This document shows, one piece after another, positions 42,769 through 50,345 of a stretch of 56,060 bases of DNA. The notes beneath the pieces were generated by a model. It was given only the letters and a program-made list of their open reading frames with translations. It was not told where the DNA came from and made no database searches. Source of the DNA: Candidatus Omnitrophota bacterium (GTDB taxonomy: Bacteria; Omnitrophota; Koll11; Duberdicusellales; 4484-171); contig JAUYCY010000032.1 of the NCBI GenBank assembly GCA_030692055.1, positions 1-56,060 on the forward strand. Reading direction: 5' to 3'. Positions within the stretch are counted from its first letter, which is position 1. Each line of letters starts with the position of its first letter. The position numbers were made by a program, and so were the translations under genes.

Positions 42769-43956
42769 ATGTTTAGCCATATTGAAGATATTTTACAGCA
42801 GATACAACAAGGCAAATGTGTCATTGTTGTTGATGATGAAAAAAGAGAAAACGAAGGAGATTTGGTAATTGCTGCGCAATCAGCCGCAGCTAGCGCGATA
42901 AATTTCATGATTAGGGAAGGCAGAGGCCTTGTTTGCGTTCCGTTGACCAAAGACAGGATTAAAGAGCTAAATTTGGAGCCAATGCATCCAAGGATTCAAG
43001 AAGACCCTTTCAAAACGGCTTGGCGAGTTTCTGCAGATGCTGTTTCAGGAATTACTACTGGAATTTCTGCCTTTGACCGCGCAAGGACAATAGAAGTTCT
43101 CATTAATCCAAAAAGTACCCCCCAAGATTTAATTAAGCCCGGCCATATTTTTCCTCTTGAAGCAAAAGATGGGGGGGTGCTGGTACGGGCAGGCCATACC
43201 GAGGCAGCTGTAGATTTAGCTAGACTCGCTGGTTTATACCCTGCAGGGGTAATATGCGAAATTATTAAAGAAGACGGTTCCATGGCGCGTTTGCCGGACC
43301 TAATAGAATTCGCTAAAAAACATAATTTAAAAATCTGTACCATTGCTTCTTTGATTGAATATCGCAGGAAAAAAGAAAAATTGGTAACGCTTATTGAGAA
43401 GGTTAATCTACCTACCGATTACGGAAATTTTACGCTTTATCTTTACGAATCGCTTATTGACCACACTGAACATATTGCGATGGTTAAAGGAGAAATAAAA
43501 GATAATCCGGTTTTTGTGCGTGTTCATTCCGAATGCCTGACTGGCGATACTTTTTTATCCCGCCGATGTGATTGCGGTAAGCAGCTACATAGCTCTTTAG
43601 AAATAATAGGTAACGCCGGCGGTGTTATCCTTTACATGCGCCAGGAAGGTAGAGGCATAGGCTTAGCTAATAAAATAAAAGCATATAGTCTGCAAGAAAA
43701 AGGAGCTGATACGGTAGAAGCGAATAAACTTTTAGGTTTTCCTTCTGACCTAAGGGATTACGGTATAGGCGCCCAAATACTTGCAGATTTAGGCGTGAAG
43801 AAGATAAAACTTCTTACGAATAATCCAAAGAAAATTATAGGTTTAGAAGGATATGGTTTACAAATTATAGAAAGAGTGCCCATCAAGATAGATTCTTGTT
43901 CTGATAACAAAAGTTATTTACAGGCGAAAAAAGAAAAATTAGATCATATTTTGTAA
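42769..43956 (+). CDS. ribBA: DHBP synthase-GTP cyclohydrolase II
   Basis: A 395-residue bifunctional enzyme. The RibB half (1-200) has [45 protein letters not shown] and [14 protein letters not shown]. The RibA half has [20 protein letters not shown] with the Cys zinc ligands, [19 protein letters not shown] and [10 protein letters not shown] followed by LLTNNPKK. It makes both riboflavin precursors from ribulose-5-phosphate and GTP. It precedes ribH; ribE is not seen. Complete. Confidence 0.97.
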   Translation: MFSHIEDILQQIQQGKCVIVVDDEKRENEGDLVIAAQSAAASAINFMIREGRGLVCVPLTKDRIKELNLEPMHPRIQEDPFKTAWRVSADAVSGITTGISAFDRARTIEVLINPKSTPQDLIKPGHIFPLEAKDGGVLVRAGHTEAAVDLARLAGLYPAGVICEIIKEDGSMARLPDLIEFAKKHNLKICTIASLIEYRRKKEKLVTLIEKVNLPTDYGNFTLYLYESLIDHTEHIAMVKGEIKDNPVFVRVHSECLTGDTFLSRRCDCGKQLHSSLEIIGNAGGVILYMRQEGRGIGLANKIKAYSLQEKGADTVEANKLLGFPSDLRDYGIGAQILADLGVKKIKLLTNNPKKIIGLEGYGLQIIERVPIKIDSCSDNKSYLQAKKEKLDHIL

Positions 43957-44045
43957 AACACAGATAACCACAGATGAAGACCGCAGATTACCACAGATGA
44001 TTTATCTGTGCGTATCTGTGATATTCAATCTGTGCTCATCTGTGT
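43957..44045. repeat. CACAGAT inverted repeat, ribBA-ribH
   Basis: Left arm 43957-44000 with CACAGATAACCACAGAT and CGCAGATTACCACAGAT words, right arm 44001-44045 with the complements; the two arms abut, giving a near-complete palindrome of short-period words. It fills nearly the whole gap, leaving an AGAAGGAGGG Shine-Dalgarno site for ribH. Confidence 0.82.
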
Positions 44046-44061
44046 AACAGAAGGAGGGCAA

Positions 44062-44520
44062 ATGAAAGAAATAATGGGTAATTATTCAGGAAAAGGTAAG
44101 AAAATTGCTATCGTTATTTCTCGTTTTAATGAATTTATCAGCAAGGAGCTTCTTGGCGGCTGTCAAGACACTTTAAGAAAATCAGGCGTTGATGAAAAAG
44201 ATATTTTAGTCGTCTGGGCCCCAGGCTCTTTTGAAATCCCTCAAGTATTAGGTAAGCTTGATTCTAAAAAATTCGACGCTGCCATCGCTTTAGGGGCCGT
44301 GATAAGAGGCGATACGCCTCATTTCGATTATATCGCTTCTGAAGTTGCAAAAGGAGTTGCCCGGATTTCTTTAGAAAAAAATGTCCCTGTTATTTTTGGC
44401 GTAATTACCGCTGATACCGTAGAACAAGCAATAGAGAGAGCAGGGACAAAACAAGGCAATAAAGGTAGAGACGCCGCCCTATCTGCATTAGAGATGGCCA
44501 ATCTTTATTCACAAATTTAA
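44062..44520 (+). CDS. ribH: 6,7-dimethyl-8-ribityllumazine synthase
   Basis: A 152-residue lumazine synthase. [51 protein letters not shown] (with the catalytic His), [19 protein letters not shown] and [19 protein letters not shown]. The start is set at [10 protein letters not shown], after AAGGAGGG; the 18 codons upstream are repeat DNA. It condenses the pyrimidine amine and the DHBP to lumazine. Followed by nusB. Confidence 0.95.
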   Translation: MKEIMGNYSGKGKKIAIVISRFNEFISKELLGGCQDTLRKSGVDEKDILVVWAPGSFEIPQVLGKLDSKKFDAAIALGAVIRGDTPHFDYIASEVAKGVARISLEKNVPVIFGVITADTVEQAIERAGTKQGNKGRDAALSALEMANLYSQI

Positions 44521-44524
44521 TAAT

Positions 44525-44635
44525 ACACAGATGGTCACAGATAAACATCACAGATGAGCACAGATAAAATATCTGTAATTTATCTGCGGTCTAAATCTCG
44601 TGGTTATCTGTGTATATATCTGTGATGATCTGTGT
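44525..44635. repeat. CACAGAT inverted repeat, ribH-nusB
   Basis: Left arm 44525-44568, right arm 44570-44635, the right one longer with five ATCTGTG/ATCTGCG/ATCTCG words. Ends three bases before the nusB ATG; no ordinary RBS is visible there. Confidence 0.8.
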
Positions 44636-44638
44636 AAG

Positions 44639-45079
44639 ATGAGATTAAGGTCAAAAGCCAGAGAAGTAGCTTTGCATCTTCTCTATCAGGTAGAGGTTTC
44701 CAAGGCTGAACACCATCAAGCCTTCCAAGATTATCTCGCCAGCTTCCCCCAAAGACAAGAAGTCATTGATTTTTCATTATCCTTAATAGATGGGGCAATG
44801 GCTAACTTAGAGCGGATAGATTCTTTAATAAAAAAATACGTCAAAAATTGGGAAATTGAAAGAATGGCAGCCATTGATCGTAATATCTTGAGGTTGGCTT
44901 GTTTTGAATTGCTTTTTTTGGAAGAAATTCCCCCCAAGGTTTCTATCAATGAGGCTATTGAATTAGCTAAGCGTTTTGGCGATATCGACTCGCCACGTTT
45001 CATTAACGGAGTATTAGATAAGATTTATAAAATGGAGAGTAAAAAACCAGATGCAGGCCAACCTCAGCAAAAAGTGTGA
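44639..45079 (+). CDS. nusB: transcription antitermination factor NusB
   Basis: A 146-residue NusB. MRLRSKAREVALHLLYQVEV starts the RNA-binding helices; MAAIDRNILRLACFELLF and PPKVSINEAIELAKRFG, then SPRFINGVLDKI, form the C-terminal conserved part. It works with S10 in antitermination of rRNA operons. The start at 44639 is used, since the preceding codons read from the CACAGAT repeat. nusB next to ribH is a very common arrangement. It overlaps the PHP gene by 29 bases. Confidence 0.93.
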   Translation: MRLRSKAREVALHLLYQVEVSKAEHHQAFQDYLASFPQRQEVIDFSLSLIDGAMANLERIDSLIKKYVKNWEIERMAAIDRNILRLACFELLFLEEIPPKVSINEAIELAKRFGDIDSPRFINGVLDKIYKMESKKPDAGQPQQKV

Positions 45080-45890
45080 CCTCCATATCCACTCTATTTT
45101 CTCTGACAGCGACGCAACCATAGAAGATATTTTTAAGAAGGCAAAAGAAAAGAAATTATCCGCTATCGCTATCGCCGACCATGATACTATTGAAGGTCTG
45201 CCTCAAGCAAAGCATGCGAGTAATATTTATAATATTGAACTTATTGAGGCGATTGAGTTAAGCGCTCAGAAAGACAATATTGAGGTTCATGTGCTAGGTT
45301 ATTTAATTGATTCAGGCAATACTCGGCTTCAGCAAGAGTTAGCAGGCATACGCGAATCTAGAAAAGAACGTCTCGTTTCTATGATAGGTAAGCTTAGTTC
45401 GTTAGGCCTAAAGGTTGACAGCGATGAGCTTATTTTTAGTATCAAAGGCGCTATCCCCACAAGGCTTCATCTGGGGCTTTATTTAGTTAAGAAAGGGTTT
45501 GTAAAATCTCTACGGCAAGCTTTTGACAAGTATCTTTCACCAGGTAAACCCGGTTACATAGCGCGTTTTAAATACTCGGTAAAAGAAGCAATTAAATTGA
45601 TAAAGAGTTATGGAGGGCTTGCTTTCTTGGCGCACCCGCATTTACTTGGTGAGCAGTCTTGGATAGAGGAATTTGTTTCTTGTGGCCTGGATGGGTTAGA
45701 GGTAATATATCCAAATTTTTCCCCGGCGCGTATTTACAGTTATGAGACCATTGCTGATAAATTTGGGCTTCTAAAAAGCGGTGGTTCCGATGCGCATGGT
45801 AGTTATAAAGAATTTACAGAAATTGGCGCAGTTCCCGTTCCTTATGAGTGGGTAGAAGAAATGAAAAGTCGCATAGCGCATAGAGCATAG
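45051..45890 (+). CDS. PHP-domain phosphoesterase
   Basis: A 279-residue PHP protein. CDLHIHSIFSDSDAT carries the HxH metal pair, IAIADHDTIEGL the next Asp-His pair, LAFLAHPHLL (about residue 190) and SGGSDAHG (about residue 245) the remaining ligands. This matches the 3',5'-nucleotide bisphosphate phosphatase/RNase AM (YciV) group, which acts on 5'-ends of short RNAs and pAp. The last residues (KSRIAHRA) come from an ATAGCGC short-period repeat that overlaps the stop. It begins within nusB, so it is translationally coupled. The exact substrate is uncertain. Confidence 0.85.
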   Translation: MQANLSKKCDLHIHSIFSDSDATIEDIFKKAKEKKLSAIAIADHDTIEGLPQAKHASNIYNIELIEAIELSAQKDNIEVHVLGYLIDSGNTRLQQELAGIRESRKERLVSMIGKLSSLGLKVDSDELIFSIKGAIPTRLHLGLYLVKKGFVKSLRQAFDKYLSPGKPGYIARFKYSVKEAIKLIKSYGGLAFLAHPHLLGEQSWIEEFVSCGLDGLEVIYPNFSPARIYSYETIADKFGLLKSGGSDAHGSYKEFTEIGAVPVPYEWVEEMKSRIAHRA

Positions 45891-45913
45891 CGCAAAGCGT
45901 AAATCATAGAAGA

Positions 45914-47008
45914 ATGAAACAATTTGATAAAGATATTTATTTTTTAAGAAAAACGCTTAAACTCGCACAAAAGGCCGAGGGTTTTACTTCGCCTAATCCC
46001 TTGGTGGGGGCGGTGTTAGTCAAGAACGGCAGGATAATTGCTGAAGGGTATCATAAGAGAGCAGGGCTTGCTCATGCGGAAATCGAAGCGATTGAGCAAA
46101 TAAAAGGAAATCCAAAAGGCGCCACTTTATATGTTAATCTAGAACCTTGTTGTCATTTTGGCAGAACCCCCCCTTGCGTAGATGAGATTATTAAGAAAGG
46201 AATAAAAAGATTAGTTGTCGCTACTATTGATCCCAATCCTAAGGTGTGTGGAAAATCCATAAGAAAAATGAGAGCAGCAGGAATTAGAGTGAATGTAGGC
46301 TTATTGCGTAAAGAAGCAAAGAAGCTCAACGAGGTATTTTTTACAAATATTAGCAAAGAGCGGCCATTTGTGGCAGCAAAAATAGCCCAGAGCCTGGATG
46401 GAAAGATTGCCACTAAAAAAGGTTTATCAAAGTGGATTACAGATCAAAAGAGCAGGTTATTTGCAAAAACCTTACGCGATAAATATGATTGTGTGCTCAT
46501 AGGCGTTAATACATTAATAAAAGATAATCCGCGCCTTAATGGTTTAAAAAAGAAGCCTTACAAGGTAGTTATCGACCCGAATTTACGCCTTCCCCTGAGC
46601 TCAAATCTCGTGAAAGAAAATCTCGATAAACTGATAATTTTTACATCAGAAAAAAGTAAAGCTAGACAAAAAATGCTTCCTATTTCAGTGAAAGTATTCT
46701 TTATGAAAGAGAGTAAAGGCTACCTACCGCTAAGAAAAATTTTGAAAATTTTATATAGCTTAGGAATAACATCTATTTTTGTAGAAGGTGGTTCACAAAC
46801 TCTCGGAAGATTTTTTGATGAAAAACTTGTGGATAAACTTTATCTGTTCATTTCCCCTAAAATTATAGGCGGAAAAGGCTCGCTTACTTCAATAGGGGGA
46901 GAAGGATTTCCTTTTCCTAATACTTGCCCGTATATAAAAGAAGTTTACGTCAAGTATTTAGGGCAAGACTTGTTAATTTGCGGTTATCCAAACTATGGTA
47001 AGAACTGA
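45914..47008 (+). CDS. ribD: bifunctional riboflavin deaminase-reductase RibD
   Basis: A 364-residue RibD. The deaminase half has NPLVGAVLVKNG, AHAEIEAIEQ and LEPCCHFGRTPPCVDEIIKK (zinc site). The reductase half, from about 145, starts VAAKIAQSLDGKIATKKG and has CVLIGVNTLIKDNPRL and IFVEGGSQTLGRF. It deaminates and reduces the pyrimidine made by RibA. With ribBA and ribH, four of five riboflavin steps are here; the riboflavin synthase gene ribE is missing from the window. The 3' end overlaps the nitroreductase by 14 bases. Confidence 0.95.
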   Translation: MKQFDKDIYFLRKTLKLAQKAEGFTSPNPLVGAVLVKNGRIIAEGYHKRAGLAHAEIEAIEQIKGNPKGATLYVNLEPCCHFGRTPPCVDEIIKKGIKRLVVATIDPNPKVCGKSIRKMRAAGIRVNVGLLRKEAKKLNEVFFTNISKERPFVAAKIAQSLDGKIATKKGLSKWITDQKSRLFAKTLRDKYDCVLIGVNTLIKDNPRLNGLKKKPYKVVIDPNLRLPLSSNLVKENLDKLIIFTSEKSKARQKMLPISVKVFFMKESKGYLPLRKILKILYSLGITSIFVEGGSQTLGRFFDEKLVDKLYLFISPKIIGGKGSLTSIGGEGFPFPNTCPYIKEVYVKYLGQDLLICGYPNYGKN

Positions 47009-47582
47009 TTTATATAAGCTTATTGTCAGCCGGCGTTCCATAAGGCTTTTTAAGCAAAAAGAAGTACCCTTAGCCGTTATAAAAAAAGCTGTTGATGCCG
47101 CACGCGTTGCCCCTTCGGCAGCAAACTTACAGTTTTTGGAGTATCTAGTTATCCATAAAAAGCAACTGCGAAAAGAGGTTTTTAAGCATTTACGCTGGGC
47201 AGCCTATATTAGCCCAAAACGTAATCCTCCTTGCGATAAAGAACCCACCCTCTATATAGTTATTCTTACGAGTAGCCTAAAAGCGGATAATCCTAATTTA
47301 CGCGATATCGGCGCCGCCGCCGAAAATATTCTGCTTTCGCTTTTAGCTTTTGGCTTAGGCGGCTGCTGGCTGCAAAATATAGACAAAGAGGCGCTGGCGC
47401 GTATTTTAAAAATAACGCCGCATTATCAGATAGACTCTTTAATTGCCGCTGGTTATCCTGCCGAGTCACCTAGATTAGAAACTAATTCACAAAATGTGAA
47501 GTATTGGCTTGATAAAAATAACAGGTTACACGTTCCCAAACGCCCGCTCAAAGACGTATTTCATTATAATTGTATAAAATAA
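46995..47582 (+). CDS. nitroreductase-family flavoprotein
   Basis: A 195-residue FMN-dependent nitroreductase-like protein. The LIVSRRSIRLFKQKEVPLAV N-terminal FMN site and ARVAPSAANLQFLEYLVI are typical. The middle has NLRDIGAAAENILLSLLAFG and GCWLQNID, and SLIAAGYPAES closes the core. Family members reduce nitro compounds, quinones or flavins using NAD(P)H. It starts inside the ribD stop region, so a coupled role with flavin chemistry is conceivable, but the substrate is not known. Confidence 0.85.
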   Translation: MVRTDLYKLIVSRRSIRLFKQKEVPLAVIKKAVDAARVAPSAANLQFLEYLVIHKKQLRKEVFKHLRWAAYISPKRNPPCDKEPTLYIVILTSSLKADNPNLRDIGAAAENILLSLLAFGLGGCWLQNIDKEALARILKITPHYQIDSLIAAGYPAESPRLETNSQNVKYWLDKNNRLHVPKRPLKDVFHYNCIK

Positions 47583-47588
47583 TTTTAT

Positions 47589-47674
47589 ACACAGATTAGC
47601 ACAAATGGAGACCACAAATAATCACAGATATTCATCTGTGCCCATCTGCGGTGTTTATCTGTGCTCATCTGTGC
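47589..47674. repeat. CACAGAT inverted repeat, nitroreductase-mazG
   Basis: Left arm 47589-47629 with ACACAGATTAGCACAAAT words, right arm 47632-47674 with complementary ATCTGTG and ATCTGCG words. Fifth member of the family. Confidence 0.8.
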
Positions 47675-47688
47675 AATAAATTATAAAC

Positions 47689-48354
47689 ATGAAAGAATTC
47701 GATAAGCTTGTTGAAACTATAAAGATTCTGCGTTCACCAAAAGGTTGCCCTTGGGATAGAGCGCAAAAAATAAGTAATTATAAGAAATATTTGCTAGAGG
47801 AAACTTATGAATTAGTCGATGAAATAGACAGCAAAGACGCAAAAGCAACAAAAGAAGAATTAGGGGATTTATTTTTAATACTTATAGTTATTGCAGAGAT
47901 ATTTAAAGAAAAAGGTAAATTTAGCCTCAATGAAGCTTTGGATAAAATCAATGAAAAGCTGATTGCGCGTCATCCCCATGTCTTTTCTTCGAAAAAGCTT
48001 AAAACAGCAAAAGAGGTTCTTTCTTATTGGATAAATAGCAAGGCGAAAATCAAGAAGAGAAAGACCATTAAAGACCGCCTGCCTCTGGTAGCGCCATCGT
48101 TGCTCCTTGCCGATATTTTTTTTAAAGAATATAATCATATTCACGAAAGGGAAAATACAAAAGTAGAAAGTAAAAAGACTTTTAATAGAATTATAAAAAT
48201 ACTCAAGTTATGCGCAAAGAGTAAAGATAAGGGAAGGCTATTGGCAGAAATTAATTTTGATATTTGTAAACTAGCCTTTCTTTATAAGCTTGATTTAGAG
48301 AGCCTTTTAAGAAAAAAAGTTTTTACCGAGGCTAAAGGCGCTTTATACAAATAA
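47689..48354 (+). CDS. mazG: MazG-type nucleoside triphosphate pyrophosphohydrolase
   Basis: A 221-residue MazG homologue. The first domain has the metal-binding pattern GCPWDRAQ, LLEETYELVDEID and EELGDLFLILIVIAE, followed by ARHPHVFSSK. The second half (about 115-221) is a divergent repeat of the helical domain, shorter than the E. coli protein. It hydrolyses NTPs, especially non-canonical or excess ones, to the monophosphate. It stands apart from the rib genes by a CACAGAT repeat. Family firm, exact substrate not. Confidence 0.85.
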   Translation: MKEFDKLVETIKILRSPKGCPWDRAQKISNYKKYLLEETYELVDEIDSKDAKATKEELGDLFLILIVIAEIFKEKGKFSLNEALDKINEKLIARHPHVFSSKKLKTAKEVLSYWINSKAKIKKRKTIKDRLPLVAPSLLLADIFFKEYNHIHERENTKVESKKTFNRIIKILKLCAKSKDKGRLLAEINFDICKLAFLYKLDLESLLRKKVFTEAKGALYK

Positions 48355-48384
48355 TTTTATAATAAAAATATAGATAAATTTTAT

Positions 48385-48630
48385 ACATTCACGGCGCTCC
48401 CCGATGATATCGGGATTTCGCTGAATAATACATTTCGGTGCTTAAAAAACCGCGGCATTCATGCCACAGATTATATAGTGCGCCGCTTGGTATTAGCCAT
48501 GTTGAAATCTCAGGGCTTTGGTTCGACTATGCTCACCATTCCTTCGAACCATCCTGAGCATGGTCGAAGGATTAGCCCGAGCCTGCCTGCCGGCAGGCAA
48601 GGAGCTATGGAAGGCTTCATTTTTTAATAT
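48385..48630 (+). repeat. 240-290 bp dispersed element, copy 2
   Basis: Plus-strand match to the minus-strand copy at 16205-16492, in the order CGGCGCT, CCCGATGATATCGGG, ACCGCGGCATTCA, GTGCGCCGCTTGG, AGCCCGAG, GGCTTCATT. It carries a GCCTGCCTGCCGGC palindrome between AGCCCGAG and GAGCTATGG which the other copy lacks. It ends just before the PilZ gene, in that gene's sense. Confidence 0.8.
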
Positions 48631-48641
48631 AATTAGAAAAT

Positions 48642-48986
48642 ATGAATAATAAAAGAGGGCTGTTAAGGCTTAAGGTGAGCGATTTCTTAGAGATAAGATC
48701 CTTGAACGAGGTAGCCAAGATTTATCGGGCAAAGGCGCAAGACGTAACCCCTATGGGCATATGTTTTTCTTCTGAACTGGAATGGAAAAGAGGGCAAGTC
48801 CTTTTAATAGATTATTTTATTCCCGATGAATTCGACTCCGTAAAACTAAAAGTTGCAGTCGTATGGTCAGAATTTATAAGTACCGAACAGGGATATTTTT
48901 GCGGAGGAGAAATAGTTGAAATAGAGAAAGAGAAACAAGAAAAATTCCATAGCTACTATTCACAACGCCTCGGCGGCTCTCTATAA
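48642..48986 (+). CDS. PilZ-domain protein
   Basis: A 114-residue single-domain protein that fits PilZ: the basic N-terminus with RLKVSDFLEIRS, the AQDVTPMGICFSS motif (a D-x-T-x-x-G variant of the D/N-x-S-x-x-G) and beta segments LLIDYFIPDEFDSVKLKVAV and YFCGGEIVEIE. PilZ proteins bind cyclic di-GMP with an Arg-rich N-terminal motif; here only scattered Arg residues are visible (RGLLRL), so ligand binding may be weak. It is a stand-alone gene after a dispersed element. Alternative: a PilZ-like adaptor without c-di-GMP binding. Confidence 0.65.
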   Translation: MNNKRGLLRLKVSDFLEIRSLNEVAKIYRAKAQDVTPMGICFSSELEWKRGQVLLIDYFIPDEFDSVKLKVAVVWSEFISTEQGYFCGGEIVEIEKEKQEKFHSYYSQRLGGSL

Positions 48987-49000
48987 AGATAGTAATTAAT

Positions 49001-49153
49001 AATCAACCAGTCTCCGCGGCAAGTGAGCGGAGTATGTTCTATGCTAATATTGTCACTGGTTCATTCATTGTCTTGGAATGAGGTTAACTACGTTTACGAT
49101 TTCGGCTTCATCCCCGTGGCAAGCCACGGGGTAAACACCTGAGAGAGAATAAA
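49001..49153 (+). repeat. 150 bp structured repeat, copy C
   Basis: Third copy, about 93% like copies A and B. The first hairpin arm is changed (CTCCGCGGC/TGAGCGGAG), and the last hairpin is intact. The GAGAGAGAATAAA end abuts the ATG of the DUF362 gene. Confidence 0.85.
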
Positions 49154-50206
49154 ATGGCGGATGTTTTTTTAAAAAGAATTACTTACGATGAACTTCTTAA
49201 AAATCCCGATACGTTTCTTCAGTGTTTGCTTAGCATTAAGTTTGAACAAAGTTTAAAAAAAAATGATTTCATCGGGCTAAAGATTCATTTCGGAGAAAAA
49301 GGAAATAAGTCGTATATCAACCCTAACTTTCTCCTTCCTTTCGTAAAGTTTTTGAAAAAAACAGGAACAAAACCCTTCCTTTTTGAGACAAACACTCTTT
49401 ATCATGGCCAAAGGATGAATGCGATAGATCATATAAATCTAGCGTATAACCACGGCTTCGCTAAGCTCAACATACCCATTATCATCGGCGACGGCATAAA
49501 AGGAAATGATTATACTGAGATGGAGGTTAATCAGAAAAATTTTAAAAGATGTTTTATAGCGCATGCGTTAAAAGATATAAACCATCTCTTGGTACTTTCG
49601 CATTTTACCTGTCATATGCTTACCGGTTTTGGCGCTGCGATAAAGAATTTAGGTATGGGTTGCGCTGCAAGACGGGGCAAATTAGCTCAACATTGCGAAG
49701 TAACCCCACAGATAAATTCCCAAAAGTGTATTAAGTGCGCAATTTGCGCAAAAAATTGCCCGGCACAGGCAATAGAGAAAATAGAAACTAATTATTGTAT
49801 TATTAAAGATAGATGCATTGGTTGTGCTCAGTGTATAGCGGTGTGCCCGCAGGCAGCGGTAAATATAGTTTGGTCTGAAGGCTATGATTTAGTGGGCGAA
49901 AAAATGGTAGAATATGCTTACGCAGTAGTCAAAAAAGTAAAGTGTTTTTATATTAATTTTTGCCTCTTCATTACTAAAGAATGCGATTGTATGAATAGAG
50001 AAGACAAGGGTTTTGTAAAAGATTTAGGTATTCTTTTTGGTTATGACCCGGTTGCTATAGACAAAGCAAGCATTGACTTAGTACTTAGTCAAGAAAACCA
50101 TGATGTATTGAAAGAAATCCATCCCCAAATAAATTATCTTCACCATCTTCAATACGCTAAAAGTATCGGCTTAGGCTCTTTAGAGTATAGGCTTATTGAA
50201 CTTTAA
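49154..50206 (+). CDS. DUF362 protein with two 4Fe-4S clusters
   Basis: A 350-residue protein. The N-terminal half matches DUF362 (GLKIHFGEKGNKSYI, FLFETNTLYHGQRMNA, HLLVLSHFTCHMLTGFGAAI). Two ferredoxin-type Cys motifs follow at about residues 194-230: CIKCAICAKNCPAQAI and CIGCAQCIAVCPQA. The C-terminal segment (LGILFGYDPVAIDKASIDLV) is the usual DUF362 end. Such proteins are presumed iron-sulfur redox proteins, often anaerobic. No operon partner is seen. Function unknown. Confidence 0.88.
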   Translation: MADVFLKRITYDELLKNPDTFLQCLLSIKFEQSLKKNDFIGLKIHFGEKGNKSYINPNFLLPFVKFLKKTGTKPFLFETNTLYHGQRMNAIDHINLAYNHGFAKLNIPIIIGDGIKGNDYTEMEVNQKNFKRCFIAHALKDINHLLVLSHFTCHMLTGFGAAIKNLGMGCAARRGKLAQHCEVTPQINSQKCIKCAICAKNCPAQAIEKIETNYCIIKDRCIGCAQCIAVCPQAAVNIVWSEGYDLVGEKMVEYAYAVVKKVKCFYINFCLFITKECDCMNREDKGFVKDLGILFGYDPVAIDKASIDLVLSQENHDVLKEIHPQINYLHHLQYAKSIGLGSLEYRLIEL

Positions 50207-50224
50207 TATAGACTAAAGACCATA

Positions 50225-50335
50225 GGCCAGTTAATTAGTTAGTAGTTTGTAGTTAGTAGTTGGTTTAAAAAGAAATAAAAATCTTTGTATTTTTCCTCAA
50301 ACAAACTACCACCTACAAACTACTATTTTTTGGCC
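50225..50335. repeat. short-period inverted repeat (TAGTTTGTAG words)
   Basis: Left arm 50225-50266 of GGCCAGTTAATTAGTTAGTA then TTTGTAGTTAGTAGTT words; right arm 50299-50335 of AAACTACC/AAACTACT words ending in GGCC. Fills the DUF362-addA gap. Confidence 0.7.
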
Positions 50336-50345
50336 TTATGCGACA

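Noticed and set aside
43957..44045. Possible CRISPR array (CACAGAT words)
   Set aside because: Words are only 7-12 bases, arranged as inverted arms without unique spacers of constant length, and no cas genes are nearby.
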